DNA of 64,000 bases from an uncultured Shewanella sp. (GCF_947491715.1 NZ_CANLKR010000015.1:49404-113403), one strand, 5' to 3'; counted from the stretch's first letter, positions 37,999 to 46,785 are shown. The notes: a model not told the origin generated them from the letters alone. A program made the numbers and translations.

Positions 37999-38610
37999 AT
38001 GTCACCCATATCCAGAATAGTGAGACGAACATCAAGTTTGTTATTCTTGGTTTTAATTATATATTTTCAATCTTTTAATATACTGGCATCAAGTTATTCT
38101 GTTGCCAGTAATAGCCCGAATACCCAAGTCAATCATCAGTCAAATACTGCGGCAGATATGCTGGTTCCGGCGCCAGCCGTTAATGGTGTATCGATGAATG
38201 TATTTACTCGGTTTGAAGTTTCAGGACGAAAACTCATTATTTATAATGGCAATCGTGAAACTGGAGGGACTGTCAGTGAAGATGCCGCTAGGCTGATTGT
38301 GATTGAAGCACCAATACTATCACTAGCTGATAACATTGAAATTTTAGGCGTGCCTGCCGATTTATTATTCGTGAGCAGAGGCTCAAATAAAACATTGAGC
38401 TGTCATCAATGCAGCTTTGACAACGTTGGGCGTTTAACGCTCACAGTTGCAGGTTTTAACAGTGCTGCCGTTATTCAAAATAGTGGTGAAATCGGCAGAT
38501 TAACGGCGAGTTATAATGGTGTAGTCGATATTAACCAACTGTCAGCACCGGGAGTGCAGTCATTAGAGCTTATTGCCGATAGAGTGAAAAGTATAGACAG
38601 CCATAATTAA
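37999..38610 (+). CDS. Truncated two-partner-secretion-like exoprotein (N-terminal fragment)
   Basis: 203 residues. A long hydrophobic signal (SSLLFLVLIIYFQSFNILA) is followed by a beta-rich region of the haemagglutinin-activity/TPS type: VNGVSMNVFTRFEVS near 61, then LIVIEAPILSLADNIEILG, a cysteine pair (LSCHQCSFDNVG) and GVQSLELIADRV at the end. In related large exoproteins this domain leads into thousands of residues of repeats; here it stops after about 170 mature residues. A transposase follows 60 nt on, then a toxin-like domain and an immunity-like gene. I read it as the stub of a polymorphic toxin or haemagglutinin gene. It is an intact ORF with AGGA upstream and may be expressed. Confidence 0.6.
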   Translation: MSPISRIVRRTSSLLFLVLIIYFQSFNILASSYSVASNSPNTQVNHQSNTAADMLVPAPAVNGVSMNVFTRFEVSGRKLIIYNGNRETGGTVSEDAARLIVIEAPILSLADNIEILGVPADLLFVSRGSNKTLSCHQCSFDNVGRLTLTVAGFNSAAVIQNSGEIGRLTASYNGVVDINQLSAPGVQSLELIADRVKSIDSHN

Positions 38611-38668
38611 TAGCATAGATTAATCTTACTTACTAAGCTTAATGGACTGGTTCATGTAGGAGGATGCT

Positions 38669-39660
38669 ATGCCACGGCCAAGAAGAACGCTAATAAGCAT
38701 TGAAGATACGCCCTACTATCATTGTTGTAGCAGAGTGGTAAGACGAGCGTATTTATGCGGTGACGATAAATATACTGGTAAAAATTATGATCATCGCCGT
38801 GGTTGGGTTGAATCTCAACTGCTTAAATTAGCAGCTGTTTTTTCCATTGATGTCGCGGCATTTGCAGTGATGAGTAATCATTTACATGTGGTGCTTTATA
38901 TTGATGTTCATAAAGTGAATGCTTGGTCAGATAGGGAAATTATTGAACAGTGGCATCAACTATTTAATGGCACGACGATCACTCAAAAATTTGCGAAAGG
39001 TGAAGTCGTTGATGAATACCAAGTGGCTCAATTAAAAAATCAAATTGCAATTTACCGTTCACGGCTCTGTGATATTAGTTGGTTTATGAGATGTCTTAAT
39101 GAACCGATAGCAAGACAGGCTAATGCTGAGGATAATTGCACAGGTCACTTTTGGGAAGGGCGATTTAAAAGCCAAGCCTTGTTAGATGAAGCAGCAGTGT
39201 TGGCTTGTATGGCCTATGTTGAATATTTTTTATTAATAGATAGGCCATTCGTGCAAAGATGGCGAGTACACCAGAGCAATCTGATTATACCAGTCTGAAG
39301 TTACGTATAGAAGCTGCATTGACGGGAAAGCAACCTCAACAGCTATTACCTTTTATTGGTAACGAACGTAAGTTTCAACCGAAAGGTATTGTTTTTGAAT
39401 TGAAAGCCTACCTTGAGCTTGTTGATGAAACAGGCAGGCTTATTAGTGATAATAAGCGGGGAGCAATATCCTTAAATACCGAAAAACTATTAGATAGACT
39501 GAATATTCCGACGGAGAATTGGCTAAAAATTATTTCAGAATTTGGGATTTTGTTTCATGGGCCAGTGGGTACGTTACAAGAGTTAAGTTGTTACTGTGAA
39601 CACTTAGAGAAACGACGACGGCATTTCACAAAATGTTGTCAGTACATGGGATTAAACTAG
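38669..39660 (+). pseudogene. Frameshifted IS200/RAYT-type (Y1) transposase
   Basis: The first part (38669-39240) has the Y1 transposase pattern: PRRTLISIEDTPYYHCCSR, the HUH motif SNHLHVVLYID and TGHFWEGRFKSQALLDE. After CMAYVE the frame is lost in an AT-rich patch with six T. Related sequence resumes in another frame (AIRAKMASTPEQSDYTSLKLR in outline, from about 39244) and runs to KRRRHFTKCCQ at 39660. Intact relatives are one protein of about 330 residues. AGGAGG precedes the ATG. These proteins process REP-like hairpins; the intergenic hairpin repeats elsewhere in this window might be substrates, but that is speculation. Confidence 0.85.
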
Positions 39661-39908
39661 AGTTTAACTTTTTGGTTCAATATCATTACTATAAGCTCAG
39701 ATAATAATCACTAACTGAGTTGGTAGATTATATTTACAATTCACTTAATTTCAAAAATTTAATCCTTTTTGGGGATAATTATCAATTACGTTAGTTCAAA
39801 ACTGCTCAAGTCATAATGTAATCGATTCTAGACGTTAATGTATTACATCTATTTTGATATGTTATTGTTTTATAATGACTGGCTATAGTATTTCTAAGTT
39901 TAGAGTGG

Positions 39909-40517
39909 TTGGGATCACCTACCGCGGCAGTCATTGCATCTTATAAAGCGCTATCTCATATCGGTGTAAAAACAACGGAAACGGTCGCTCATCGTTGGAA
40001 GTCGGGGGTTAATAAAGTTGAGCCAGAAGTGTCAGGCATTCCTGGCCTTGAAAGGCCATTTCGAGTGCCTAATATTGATTATCCTTCTAATAAAGCAGTT
40101 GTTGATGCAATGCAAGATACAGCATCTCGTATGTGCGATGGTGTTGATTGCTCTGAAATTGCAGAACAATTATTCTATGTTGCTGGAGAGAAAGGTTATG
40201 TAGTTGTTTTTAGAAATGGTAACTCGATTTGGCCTAGTCCTCTTTCAGAAAATATAATGCCTAAGTTTTCACCTCCATTTAATGATGCTTATGAATTCAA
40301 CTATCCTACAAAAGAATGGAATGGAAATATTGGAAGTGTTACTGAATCTTACCATGCAGTGTATTCTGATGGGAGATATATATATGATGGAGCTTTGCAT
40401 ACTGATGGAATTCCTATTAGTGACTATATGAAATTAGTTAATGCTTTGAATGACACTCGAGTGAGTTATCGCTTATATAATCCCAATGATGGTGGCTTGT
40501 TCAAAGGTACTCCTTAG
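39909..40517 (+). CDS. Orphan toxin domain, papain-like cysteine fold candidate
   Basis: 202 residues if started at the TTG at 39909. The frame is open from 39879 and has no ATG before about residue 68, and no signal peptide. It looks like the detached C-terminal end of a polymorphic toxin. A possible catalytic set is Cys81 (DGVDCSEIAEQL), His149 (SYHAVYSDGRY) and Asp160 (IYDG), spaced as in papain-like toxin domains. A small gene with its own ribosome site follows 44 nt later, in the position of an immunity gene. It may be an untranslated orphan cassette awaiting recombination with a full-length toxin. The enzymatic type is inferred from motif spacing only. Confidence 0.55.
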   Translation: MGSPTAAVIASYKALSHIGVKTTETVAHRWKSGVNKVEPEVSGIPGLERPFRVPNIDYPSNKAVVDAMQDTASRMCDGVDCSEIAEQLFYVAGEKGYVVVFRNGNSIWPSPLSENIMPKFSPPFNDAYEFNYPTKEWNGNIGSVTESYHAVYSDGRYIYDGALHTDGIPISDYMKLVNALNDTRVSYRLYNPNDGGLFKGTP

Positions 40518-40561
40518 ATAGTATTCATATTCGGCATATTTGGTATTAAAAAGGGGGTATT

Positions 40562-40984
40562 GTGAGTAATGATATAAAAGATATTGAAAACAATAGTAAT
40601 GTGCAGAGTTTCTTGAAGGTTATAAAACAAAAGCAACTCGTTACTTGGTTTTCAGGTCGACCAGCATTAACACCTTTAGGGCTTAATGATTCGATAGTTC
40701 CGATAATTATGTGGTCATTTGTGGATGAAGAATCTGATATATCTAAAAGAATGTTATTTTTAATTGATGAGTTTAAATCAGATATCGGTTGGAAGGTTGA
40801 GCGATTAAAATATAATGCTAGGTGGCGGTTAGTGCCGTTAAGAGTATTTGAATTGGCACAGGCGCATAGTGAATATAATGTGTTCGATGTTGCTGGCATA
40901 TTGGAACAAAATGAACCTGAATTTGGGCAATTAGCCAATCAAGAAATGGGAAAGCTCGCCGCGTATCTAGAAAGGGCGCTATAA
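40562..40984 (+). CDS. Probable immunity protein for the orphan toxin
   Basis: 140 residues, small, soluble and unrecognised. Features seen: LVTWFSGRPALTPLGLNDSIV near 24, IMWSFVDEESDISKRMLFLIDE near 48, and an acidic/helical end. The GTG start follows an AAGGGGG site at good spacing, better than anything ahead of the toxin ORF. Gene order (toxin domain, then a small soluble protein within 50 nt on the same strand) is the standard toxin-immunity layout. The immunity function is inferred from position alone. Confidence 0.55.
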   Translation: MSNDIKDIENNSNVQSFLKVIKQKQLVTWFSGRPALTPLGLNDSIVPIIMWSFVDEESDISKRMLFLIDEFKSDIGWKVERLKYNARWRLVPLRVFELAQAHSEYNVFDVAGILEQNEPEFGQLANQEMGKLAAYLERAL

Positions 40985-41144
40985 ATGTAACCGTAAGTTT
41001 GTTATTCATTTATTTATAACTCAAGTGTTTCGAGCTTTGGCCAAGAGTATTATTGGATGTATACAACCAGCAATCACTGCCATTTTTATTGAAAGTGCTT
41101 GCTGGTTTTTTAGTGATTGATCCGTGAGATCTGAACATTGAGGT

Positions 41145-42320
41145 GTGAGCATTATCCAAAGAATGAAGTATGTTTGCCAATTACTGAGATTGACAATGCA
41201 GCGTGAGAAAGTGACGGATAAACAGAATGTGACTCTTGATGAAAAGCCTAAAAATCTATTAATACAGCGCCATACTAGCCGCACCTTAGGCATGAGCCAG
41301 AATGTACAGCTAGAGCGGATCATTTTAAATACCGTGCTAGTGATAAAGGATGAGCTGGGATATTTCAAAAATGGCTTGTTTACTGGTGGTGTATTCACAT
41401 TAAAAGAAGGAAAGGTGATCTGTCAGCGCCGCTTTGAGCAAGGCGTGGATGTAGGGGAATACCAGTGCCCGTATTTGTCTGAAACCCATGATTTACATTT
41501 GGATATGAGCATAGTCGATGTTTATGAGAAGCCTTATGACGCCGAATACTATTACGGTTATCGGGATGAGGCCAATACACAGCATAACAAGTTTACTGTA
41601 TATGAGTTTGAGCAAGGCCTGTGTATAAGTGCTAGGCAATATTGTCGAGGTGAGACTTATGACAGGTTTGTGTTTACTGATGATGGCTGGTTGGAAGATT
41701 TGCAATATCGCAGTTATGATGCAAAAGGAAACGAGTGTTATCAGAGCTTTACTTGGGCGCCGTCTGGCGAGCTGGAGTATTTGGAAATAAGAATAAAAGC
41801 AGCGAACAAATTAGTGTTTGATTTAGAATTAAACTTAAGTGATCAGGCCTTTATCTTTACAACTAAGGTTGGTTATCAGCAAGCCCTTTCACATGAAATT
41901 AAGCGTTTTTTTTCTATTATCAATGTTCCCGATTACCTTACTTGGGAAGATTTAAGCCTGTTACAGATCCACCAAGATCGTTTTAAGCTTGCGGGGAAGG
42001 GAGTTAGTGATGAGTTGATGCAAATGTTATTTTCAGGCAACGGAGTCAATGCCGTGCAAAGCATAACATTATGGGAAACAGATATTTCATCTATATCAAT
42101 CGATGCATTGAAGCCATTAAAAAATTTAGCAGAATTGTCTATTTATAATGTGTCTCGTGATAGAAAATGGCGCCAACAACTTGCAGAGCAAGGTGAGTTA
42201 ACTGAGCCTGATGCCCTTGAGGCGCAGCGGGAAGCAGACAAATTACAACAAGCATTGCTGGTGTTTAAGCACCAGCGGCCTGAGTGTGAAGTGAAATACA
42301 ATGAACGGCTTATTCATTAA
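41145..42320 (+). CDS. Uncharacterised protein with YwqK/MORN-like repeats
   Basis: 391 residues, no signal peptide. The central part has short beta-hairpin units of the YwqK/MORN_2 kind (GYFKNGLFTGGVFTLKEGK, RRFEQGVDVGEY, GWLEDLQYRSYDAKGNE, GELEYLEIR). The last 100 residues hint at a leucine-rich turn (ALKPLKNLAELSIYN) and a coiled helix. YwqK-type proteins occur as immunity or antitoxin partners in polymorphic toxin loci, and this gene directly follows the toxin/immunity pair. A second immunity gene is possible but unproven. The start is uncertain: GTG 41145, ATG 41163 or ATG 41196. Confidence 0.5.
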   Translation: MSIIQRMKYVCQLLRLTMQREKVTDKQNVTLDEKPKNLLIQRHTSRTLGMSQNVQLERIILNTVLVIKDELGYFKNGLFTGGVFTLKEGKVICQRRFEQGVDVGEYQCPYLSETHDLHLDMSIVDVYEKPYDAEYYYGYRDEANTQHNKFTVYEFEQGLCISARQYCRGETYDRFVFTDDGWLEDLQYRSYDAKGNECYQSFTWAPSGELEYLEIRIKAANKLVFDLELNLSDQAFIFTTKVGYQQALSHEIKRFFSIINVPDYLTWEDLSLLQIHQDRFKLAGKGVSDELMQMLFSGNGVNAVQSITLWETDISSISIDALKPLKNLAELSIYNVSRDRKWRQQLAEQGELTEPDALEAQREADKLQQALLVFKHQRPECEVKYNERLIH

Positions 42321-42392
42321 TATTCACTCAATAAGATTTGGCGTACACAGGTGATATTAATAGGCTCGTGATAATTTACACAATCCTGACAT

Positions 42393-42410
42393 ATAGGGCA
42401 CGAGCCCTAT
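42393..42410. terminator. Hairpin between the 41145 gene and nfi
   Basis: ATAGGGC and GCCCTAT form a 7-bp stem around ACGA. It lies between convergent genes; the T-run is short. Confidence 0.5.
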
Positions 42411-42438
42411 TGTTAGAGAAGAGGGTATTTAGTTAGTG

Positions 42439-43206
42439 TTATAGAGGCGTGTTATTGAGGCCTTGCTGGCTTAGATAGGCTTTGCGCGCACGATTGACGG
42501 CTTGGTCTGCTAGGCGAGTGGTTTGCGGCAAACGGTATTTTGGCGTGAGTTTGAGTAGGAACTCACAGGCACTCTCAAGGGAGATCTTATGGCCGATGGA
42601 AATATATAACGGCTTTATATTGGTTTGAGTTCGCAGCGCAGCGCCAATCACCTCATTATTATCCATGAGTAGACTACGCTCTCCTCGCGTTATGTTGACA
42701 GTATCGTGCTCACCCAATAACCGCGTTTTACCACAGCCTATGGTAGGTATATCAAACAGCAGGCCTAAGTGAGAGGCGAGACCAAAACGGCGCGGATGGG
42801 CGATGCCTTGGCCATCACATATGACTAAGTCGGGTGTGTGTTTGAGCAGTGCAAAGGCTTCAATCAGCGCGGGGAGCTCACGAAATGAGAACAGCCCAGG
42901 AATGTAGGGGAACTGTGCTTTGGCTTGTGTGGTGACGGTTTCGATAACGGCCAAAGTCTGTGCATCGAGAAGGACCACAGCCGCAAAGAGTACATCACTG
43001 TCATTACAATAGGCGACATCCACGCCTGCAATGATGTCAATCGAATTCGTGTTATCACAGCTATCAATATTAGAGGCATTAATATCACAGGCATCATCAT
43101 GAGAACTGGGGTGATCCGTTTTAATGATCTTATGGGCTAATTGGTTTTGTAAGGCAATCGCTTGCTCTTCTGAACTGGGAAGCGTAAAAGGAATAACAGG
43201 TTGCAT
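42439..43206 (-). CDS. nfi: Endonuclease V
   Basis: Cleaves DNA one nucleotide 3' of deoxyinosine in repair of deaminated adenine. 255 residues against about 223 in E. coli. Motifs: IAGVDVAYCNDSD (metal Asp), AQFPYIPGLFSFRELPALIEA, PDLVICDGQGIAHPRRFGLASHLG (second Asp), and GCGKTRLLGEH. Between residues about 30 and 55 there is an Asp/Asn/Ser/Cys-rich insertion (DACDINASN, DSCDNTNSID) absent from standard enzymes, encoded by short direct repeats. The catalytic core is intact. Convergent with the 41145 gene. Confidence 0.93.
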   Translation of the reverse strand: MQPVIPFTLPSSEEQAIALQNQLAHKIIKTDHPSSHDDACDINASNIDSCDNTNSIDIIAGVDVAYCNDSDVLFAAVVLLDAQTLAVIETVTTQAKAQFPYIPGLFSFRELPALIEAFALLKHTPDLVICDGQGIAHPRRFGLASHLGLLFDIPTIGCGKTRLLGEHDTVNITRGERSLLMDNNEVIGAALRTQTNIKPLYISIGHKISLESACEFLLKLTPKYRLPQTTRLADQAVNRARKAYLSQQGLNNTPL

Positions 43207-43386
43207 AATGTCAGTGTGATATCAATGTTTGTGAGTATAACGCTATAATAACAAAAATAGCTGCACTCAACTTAATTGACTTAATGTCTATTGATTGGAA
43301 CCATGTCAATGGCGTTGATGTTGGTTATTGCGGGTGAGCATTATAATATTGATATTAAAAAATTTTCAGGAATTAAAAATAACAAA

Positions 43387-43731
43387 ATGAAAAAACAACT
43401 ATTAAGTGCAATATTAGCGAGTTTCTTAGTAATTGGCATAAGCACGAATGTCATGGCTAATACTGTCAAAGAAGTGACAGTCAGTAAAACCCATGTACAT
43501 ACCAGTTCGGGGCTCTATTTCAGTACCAATGAAACCATGAAAAATCCAGAAAACTGTGGTGGTGATAGTGACGCACCGGGTTTATATATACTAAGACAAG
43601 GCGATTACACTAAGGAAGCATTTAGTGTGTTGCTGGCGGCGCACATGTCGAATAAAAAAATCAATATTCATATTCAAGGCTGCAACGGAACATTTCCCAT
43701 TGTTGATTGGGTTCAAGTTGATGATGCTTGA
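43387..43731 (+). CDS. Small secreted protein, paralogue family member 2
   Basis: 114 residues from the ATG at 43387. Signal peptide MKKQLLSAILASFLVIGIS, cleaved near VMAN. The mature part has a strand (VKEVTVSKTHVHTSSGLYFS), a Cys (NPENCGGDS), a helix-like KEAFSVLLAAHMSNKKINIHI, a second Cys (QGCNGTFPIV) and a closing WVQVDD. The family pattern is shared with 10092-10442 and 43867-44202: K-x-x-x-A-x-x-x-L-x-A-x-x-x-x-K, then a GC or DC motif. The upstream ATG at 43291 gives no signal sequence. Function unknown. Confidence 0.7.
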   Translation: MKKQLLSAILASFLVIGISTNVMANTVKEVTVSKTHVHTSSGLYFSTNETMKNPENCGGDSDAPGLYILRQGDYTKEAFSVLLAAHMSNKKINIHIQGCNGTFPIVDWVQVDDA

Positions 43732-43785
43732 TGCTGAGATCTAGGGTTTAAATTGAGATCTTAGGTCGTATTACTGCTAATGGTT

Positions 43786-43841
43786 CAATCGACTCAATTT
43801 GTTTCTTTAATCTATGGAACAATTTGAGTCGATTGTTTTAT
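43786..43841. terminator. Terminator between two convergent small secreted-protein genes
   Basis: CAATCGACTCAATTTGTTTC pairs with GGAACAATTTGAGTCGATTG, with one internal mismatch and a terminal wobble, followed by TTTTATTG. Serves 43387-43731 and possibly the gene ending at 43867. Confidence 0.75.
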
Positions 43842-43866
43842 TGCTTATTTTATTGAGCAAGAGCCA

Positions 43867-44202
43867 TTACATATTGCCAGACCAGATACTCTCGACGGTA
43901 TTTGGATATTCTGTACAGTCACCTGTTCCATAAGCTGTCATAGGCTTTCCAGTGGTTCTGGCCGCTAGCGCCATTGAATAAATGGCTTTACCGCCTTGGG
44001 TATTGGCATCAAAGGAATAGGTTTTTTGGTAATATTCAATTGCACAACTGGCCATATTTTCTATGGCTGTATCGAAACGGATCATCCCTTCACCATTGTT
44101 ATCGATCCGTACATTTTTGACTATACCTGTGAGCTTGCTACTTGCCGCATAAGCAGTATTCATGCAGGCAAATAGGGCGACTAATATGAATAATTTTTTC
44201 AT
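43867..44202 (-). CDS. Small secreted protein, paralogue family member 3
   Basis: 111 residues. Signal peptide MKKLFILVALFACMNTAYA with AGGAAT upstream. The mature part has SKLTGIVKNVRIDNNGEGMIRF, Cys in MASCAIEYY, then GGKAIYSMALAARTTGKPMTAYGTGDCTEYPNTVESIW in outline. The helix plus GTGDC region is the family hallmark. Convergent with its paralogue at 43387, so the pair may be an inverted duplication that has since diverged. A hexanucleotide repeat lies about 60 bp upstream of its start. Function unknown. Confidence 0.7.
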   Translation of the reverse strand: MKKLFILVALFACMNTAYAASSKLTGIVKNVRIDNNGEGMIRFDTAIENMASCAIEYYQKTYSFDANTQGGKAIYSMALAARTTGKPMTAYGTGDCTEYPNTVESIWSGNM

Positions 44203-44261
44203 GTTTTATTCCTAATGTTGATATTTATTCCATTGAATTAAATATATTTTATCATGAAAGG

Positions 44262-44295
44262 TATGGATATGGATATGGATATGGATATGGATATG
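44262..44295. repeat. Hexanucleotide microsatellite (TATGGA)n
   Basis: Five full TATGGA units plus TATG in a row, then degenerate units (AGTATAAGTATAG). It lies in the upstream region of the minus-strand gene starting at 44202. Confidence 0.9.
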
Positions 44296-44352
44296 AGTAT
44301 AAGTATAGATATTGATTTGATTATTGTTCTTGGTGAGAGTAGATGAGATGAA

Positions 44353-44402
44353 AAAATAAAGCACCTAGGCTGATCAATAAGAGATAATTCAAAGGTGCTT
44401 TT
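44353..44402 (-). terminator. Probable terminator of the P450 gene
   Basis: AAAGCACCT and AGGTGCTTT flank a 26-nt loop and are followed on the minus strand by ATTTTTTC. 35 nt beyond the P450 stop. The loop is long. Confidence 0.55.
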
Positions 44403-44435
44403 ATAGGTTTGTTTGAAGCGATTAGTCTATTGCAT

Positions 44436-45698
44436 TTACAACTTTATTTTAAGTGATTTCATGGCTCGCAGGCCGAGGTTATGAATATATTGCGGTGGCT
44501 CGATAATGTCACCTTGGGGGAAATGTTCAAGCAGGGCTGCAATGGCGATTTCTGTTTCTAATCGCCCTAATGCGGCGCCGGGACAAATATGCGGGCCAAA
44601 GCCAAAACCTAAATGTTTAGGTTTACGATGAATATCGAACACATCGGGATTGGGATAGCGCTTGGGGCAGCGATGGGCCGCGCCTAATAGTAAAAAGACT
44701 CGCCGACCTTTCTCAAGTAAGGTTTCACCGATGAGGGTGTCTTTAGTGGTGATCCGGCCGAGGCGATGGACGGCGCCGTCATAACGTAAACTTTCTTCTA
44801 TGACGGGTTTCAGTAGCGACGGATCATCCAGCAGCAGTTGTAATTGACTCGGATGGCTTTGTAATTGTTGCCATAAGTTACTGATTAAATTAGTCGTCGT
44901 TTCGTGTCCTGCAAATAACAACATGATGCAATTAGCGATCACATCATCGAGGGAAAATTCATTGTTATTTTGTTGATATTGTATAAGGCTGCCCAGTACT
45001 GTGGTGGATGCGCATAGGGCTTTATCATTGAGTATGACTTTTAAATAATCGGCCATTTCGATGACACTTTGTTGTGCTTTTATTGCGCTAGTTGCGCCTA
45101 AGGTGGAGCCCATAAATTGTGCGATATCATCTGACCATTTTTTAATTAAATGAATATCTTTTGCGGGGACACCTAATAAACGACTGATAACTAAGGCCGG
45201 CAGGGGATAAGCCAAGCCTTTGATGACATCATTTTGCTGTTGCTGCTTCATGTCTAAAATGAGAGTTTGGGCTAATTGTTTAATCTCAGGTTCCAGTGCC
45301 ACTAACAACTTATGTTTTAAAGACGCATTAATTATCCGCCTAAGGGGCATGTGTTTAGGGGGATCTTGAAACAGCAGCCATTTGGATAAGCCTTGAATTA
45401 AGGGTTGCAAAAAAGCGATTTGCTCTGGCGCTAATGGCGCAGTAAAGGAGTGAACTCTATCGGATGAAAAAGCCTGATTGTCTTTGAGTATTTGTTCGAT
45501 ATAGTCAGGTTTCGAGACGTAGTAATGCCCTGATGATGGTGATTGATAGATAGGTGCTTGTTTGAGGAGTTTGTGGTAAGTATTAAAGGGGCTTTGAATA
45601 AAATGCATTGAACTTAAATCAAATTCTTTTGCGGTACAGTGAGTGTCTAAAGCAAGAGGTGAAAGTGGGTCTGACAACACATCGGTGTGATCGTCCAT
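44436..45698 (-). CDS. Cytochrome P450
   Basis: 420 residues, soluble, bacterial class I type. Motifs: I-helix oxygen-binding AGHETTTNLI near 265, K-helix EESLR near 307, and the haem loop FGFGPHICPGAALGRLE with the Cys ligand near 371. P450s insert oxygen into a substrate using electrons from a ferredoxin and its reductase. No ferredoxin, reductase or biosynthetic gene is adjacent (the nearest ferredoxin-like gene, bfd, is 10 kb away), so the substrate is unknown. Surrounded by unrelated genes, consistent with horizontal acquisition. Confidence 0.93.
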   Translation of the reverse strand: MDDHTDVLSDPLSPLALDTHCTAKEFDLSSMHFIQSPFNTYHKLLKQAPIYQSPSSGHYYVSKPDYIEQILKDNQAFSSDRVHSFTAPLAPEQIAFLQPLIQGLSKWLLFQDPPKHMPLRRIINASLKHKLLVALEPEIKQLAQTLILDMKQQQQNDVIKGLAYPLPALVISRLLGVPAKDIHLIKKWSDDIAQFMGSTLGATSAIKAQQSVIEMADYLKVILNDKALCASTTVLGSLIQYQQNNNEFSLDDVIANCIMLLFAGHETTTNLISNLWQQLQSHPSQLQLLLDDPSLLKPVIEESLRYDGAVHRLGRITTKDTLIGETLLEKGRRVFLLLGAAHRCPKRYPNPDVFDIHRKPKHLGFGFGPHICPGAALGRLETEIAIAALLEHFPQGDIIEPPQYIHNLGLRAMKSLKIKL

Positions 45699-45963
45699 GT
45701 GACTTCCTTATTGTGCAAAAATAAGCGCTTGAGTGAGTGCCTGATTAATTCAATATTGAGTCAGTATTACGGTGCAAGAGATATGTAGTTATTGTTTTAA
45801 ATTGTCACCTTGATGTTTGACTCGTGTTTAATGTAGCACAGTGCTAAAGGGTTTCGACATAGGTCGAGATGATCATTTTGCACGTACTTTAGTATGAAAA
45901 ATAAGCTGTTTGCCACTATTGTTAAACAAGGAGTGTCGTTCTTTCTGTCCTTAAGGAATGAGT

Positions 45964-46767
45964 ATGCTGTCGAATAATCTAAGTCGATTTTTTTGCTTAG
46001 CTTCAAAGTGTAATGTCAATTTGATGCTGTGTTTATGCTTGTTAATGATGGCTTTCCAGTCGTTAGCGTTGCAATATGAACTGCCGTTTTGGTCAAGTGA
46101 AAATGATGAAAAGGCGATGCCGGATTTTGCTAAAATAACCAATATCAGTGATAAAAAGAAAGCGTTTTTTGGTTATCTAAAACCCTTCGTGGATGAAGAA
46201 AATCATCGTATCAACACTGACCGTGTTTTTTTATTGTCCATGCAAAGTCGTTTAAACAAAGGTAACCCGTTATCCCATTCTCAGATGTCGCGCATACAAT
46301 ATCTTGCTCGGCAATATCAATACAAATTAACATCTATCAAAGCTAAGCAGTTAACTGGGCTTCTGTATAAGGTCGATACGATCCCCTCTAATTTAGTGCT
46401 CATTCAAGCGGCAGACGAGTCAGATTGGGGCAGTTCTCGTTTTGCGCGAGAGGGGAATAATTTTTTTGGTCAGTGGTGCTTTACAAAGGGTTGCGGCTTA
46501 ATGCCTCGCTTGGCTTCAGTTGGTCGATTTCATGAAGTGAAACGTTTTAAGAGTGTGCAAGACTCTGTGATTGCTTATATGCATAACTTGAATGTTAATG
46601 GTGCTTATTTTTTGTTTCGAAAAATCAGAGCAACTCAATGGGCTAAGGGTGAAAAGCCCACGGCTGAGGAACTTGTTTATGGATTAGCGAATTATTCACA
46701 ACGCGGGCAAGCTTATACGCATGATCTATTAAACCTGTTGCGGAAAAATAAGCGTTACTTGAATTAG
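45964..46767 (+). CDS. Bax-like glucosaminidase
   Basis: 267 residues. An N-terminal hydrophobic segment (about 15-35, LMLCLCLLMMAFQSLAL) could be a signal or an anchor. The rest matches the Bax family: KKKAFFGYLKPFVDEENHRI, then NLVLIQAADESDWGSSRFAREGNNFFGQWCF with the presumed catalytic Glu, and a closing LANYSQRGQAYTHDLLNLLR. This is the FlgJ/GH73 type N-acetylglucosaminidase fold that cuts peptidoglycan glycan strands. The ATG at 45964 sits 6 nt after AAGGA; the ATG at 45958 is against it. Convergent with the next gene. Confidence 0.85.
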   Translation: MLSNNLSRFFCLASKCNVNLMLCLCLLMMAFQSLALQYELPFWSSENDEKAMPDFAKITNISDKKKAFFGYLKPFVDEENHRINTDRVFLLSMQSRLNKGNPLSHSQMSRIQYLARQYQYKLTSIKAKQLTGLLYKVDTIPSNLVLIQAADESDWGSSRFAREGNNFFGQWCFTKGCGLMPRLASVGRFHEVKRFKSVQDSVIAYMHNLNVNGAYFLFRKIRATQWAKGEKPTAEELVYGLANYSQRGQAYTHDLLNLLRKNKRYLN

Positions 46768-46785
46768 GTTATCATCGATTCAATA

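Noticed and set aside
40546..40938. Minus-strand frame opposite the immunity gene
   Set aside because: Lies fully inside the better supported plus-strand gene and has no ribosome site.
41021..41398. Minus-strand 125-codon frame as an antitoxin
   Set aside because: Mostly overlaps the start of the 391-residue plus-strand gene; composition looks like an antisense shadow.
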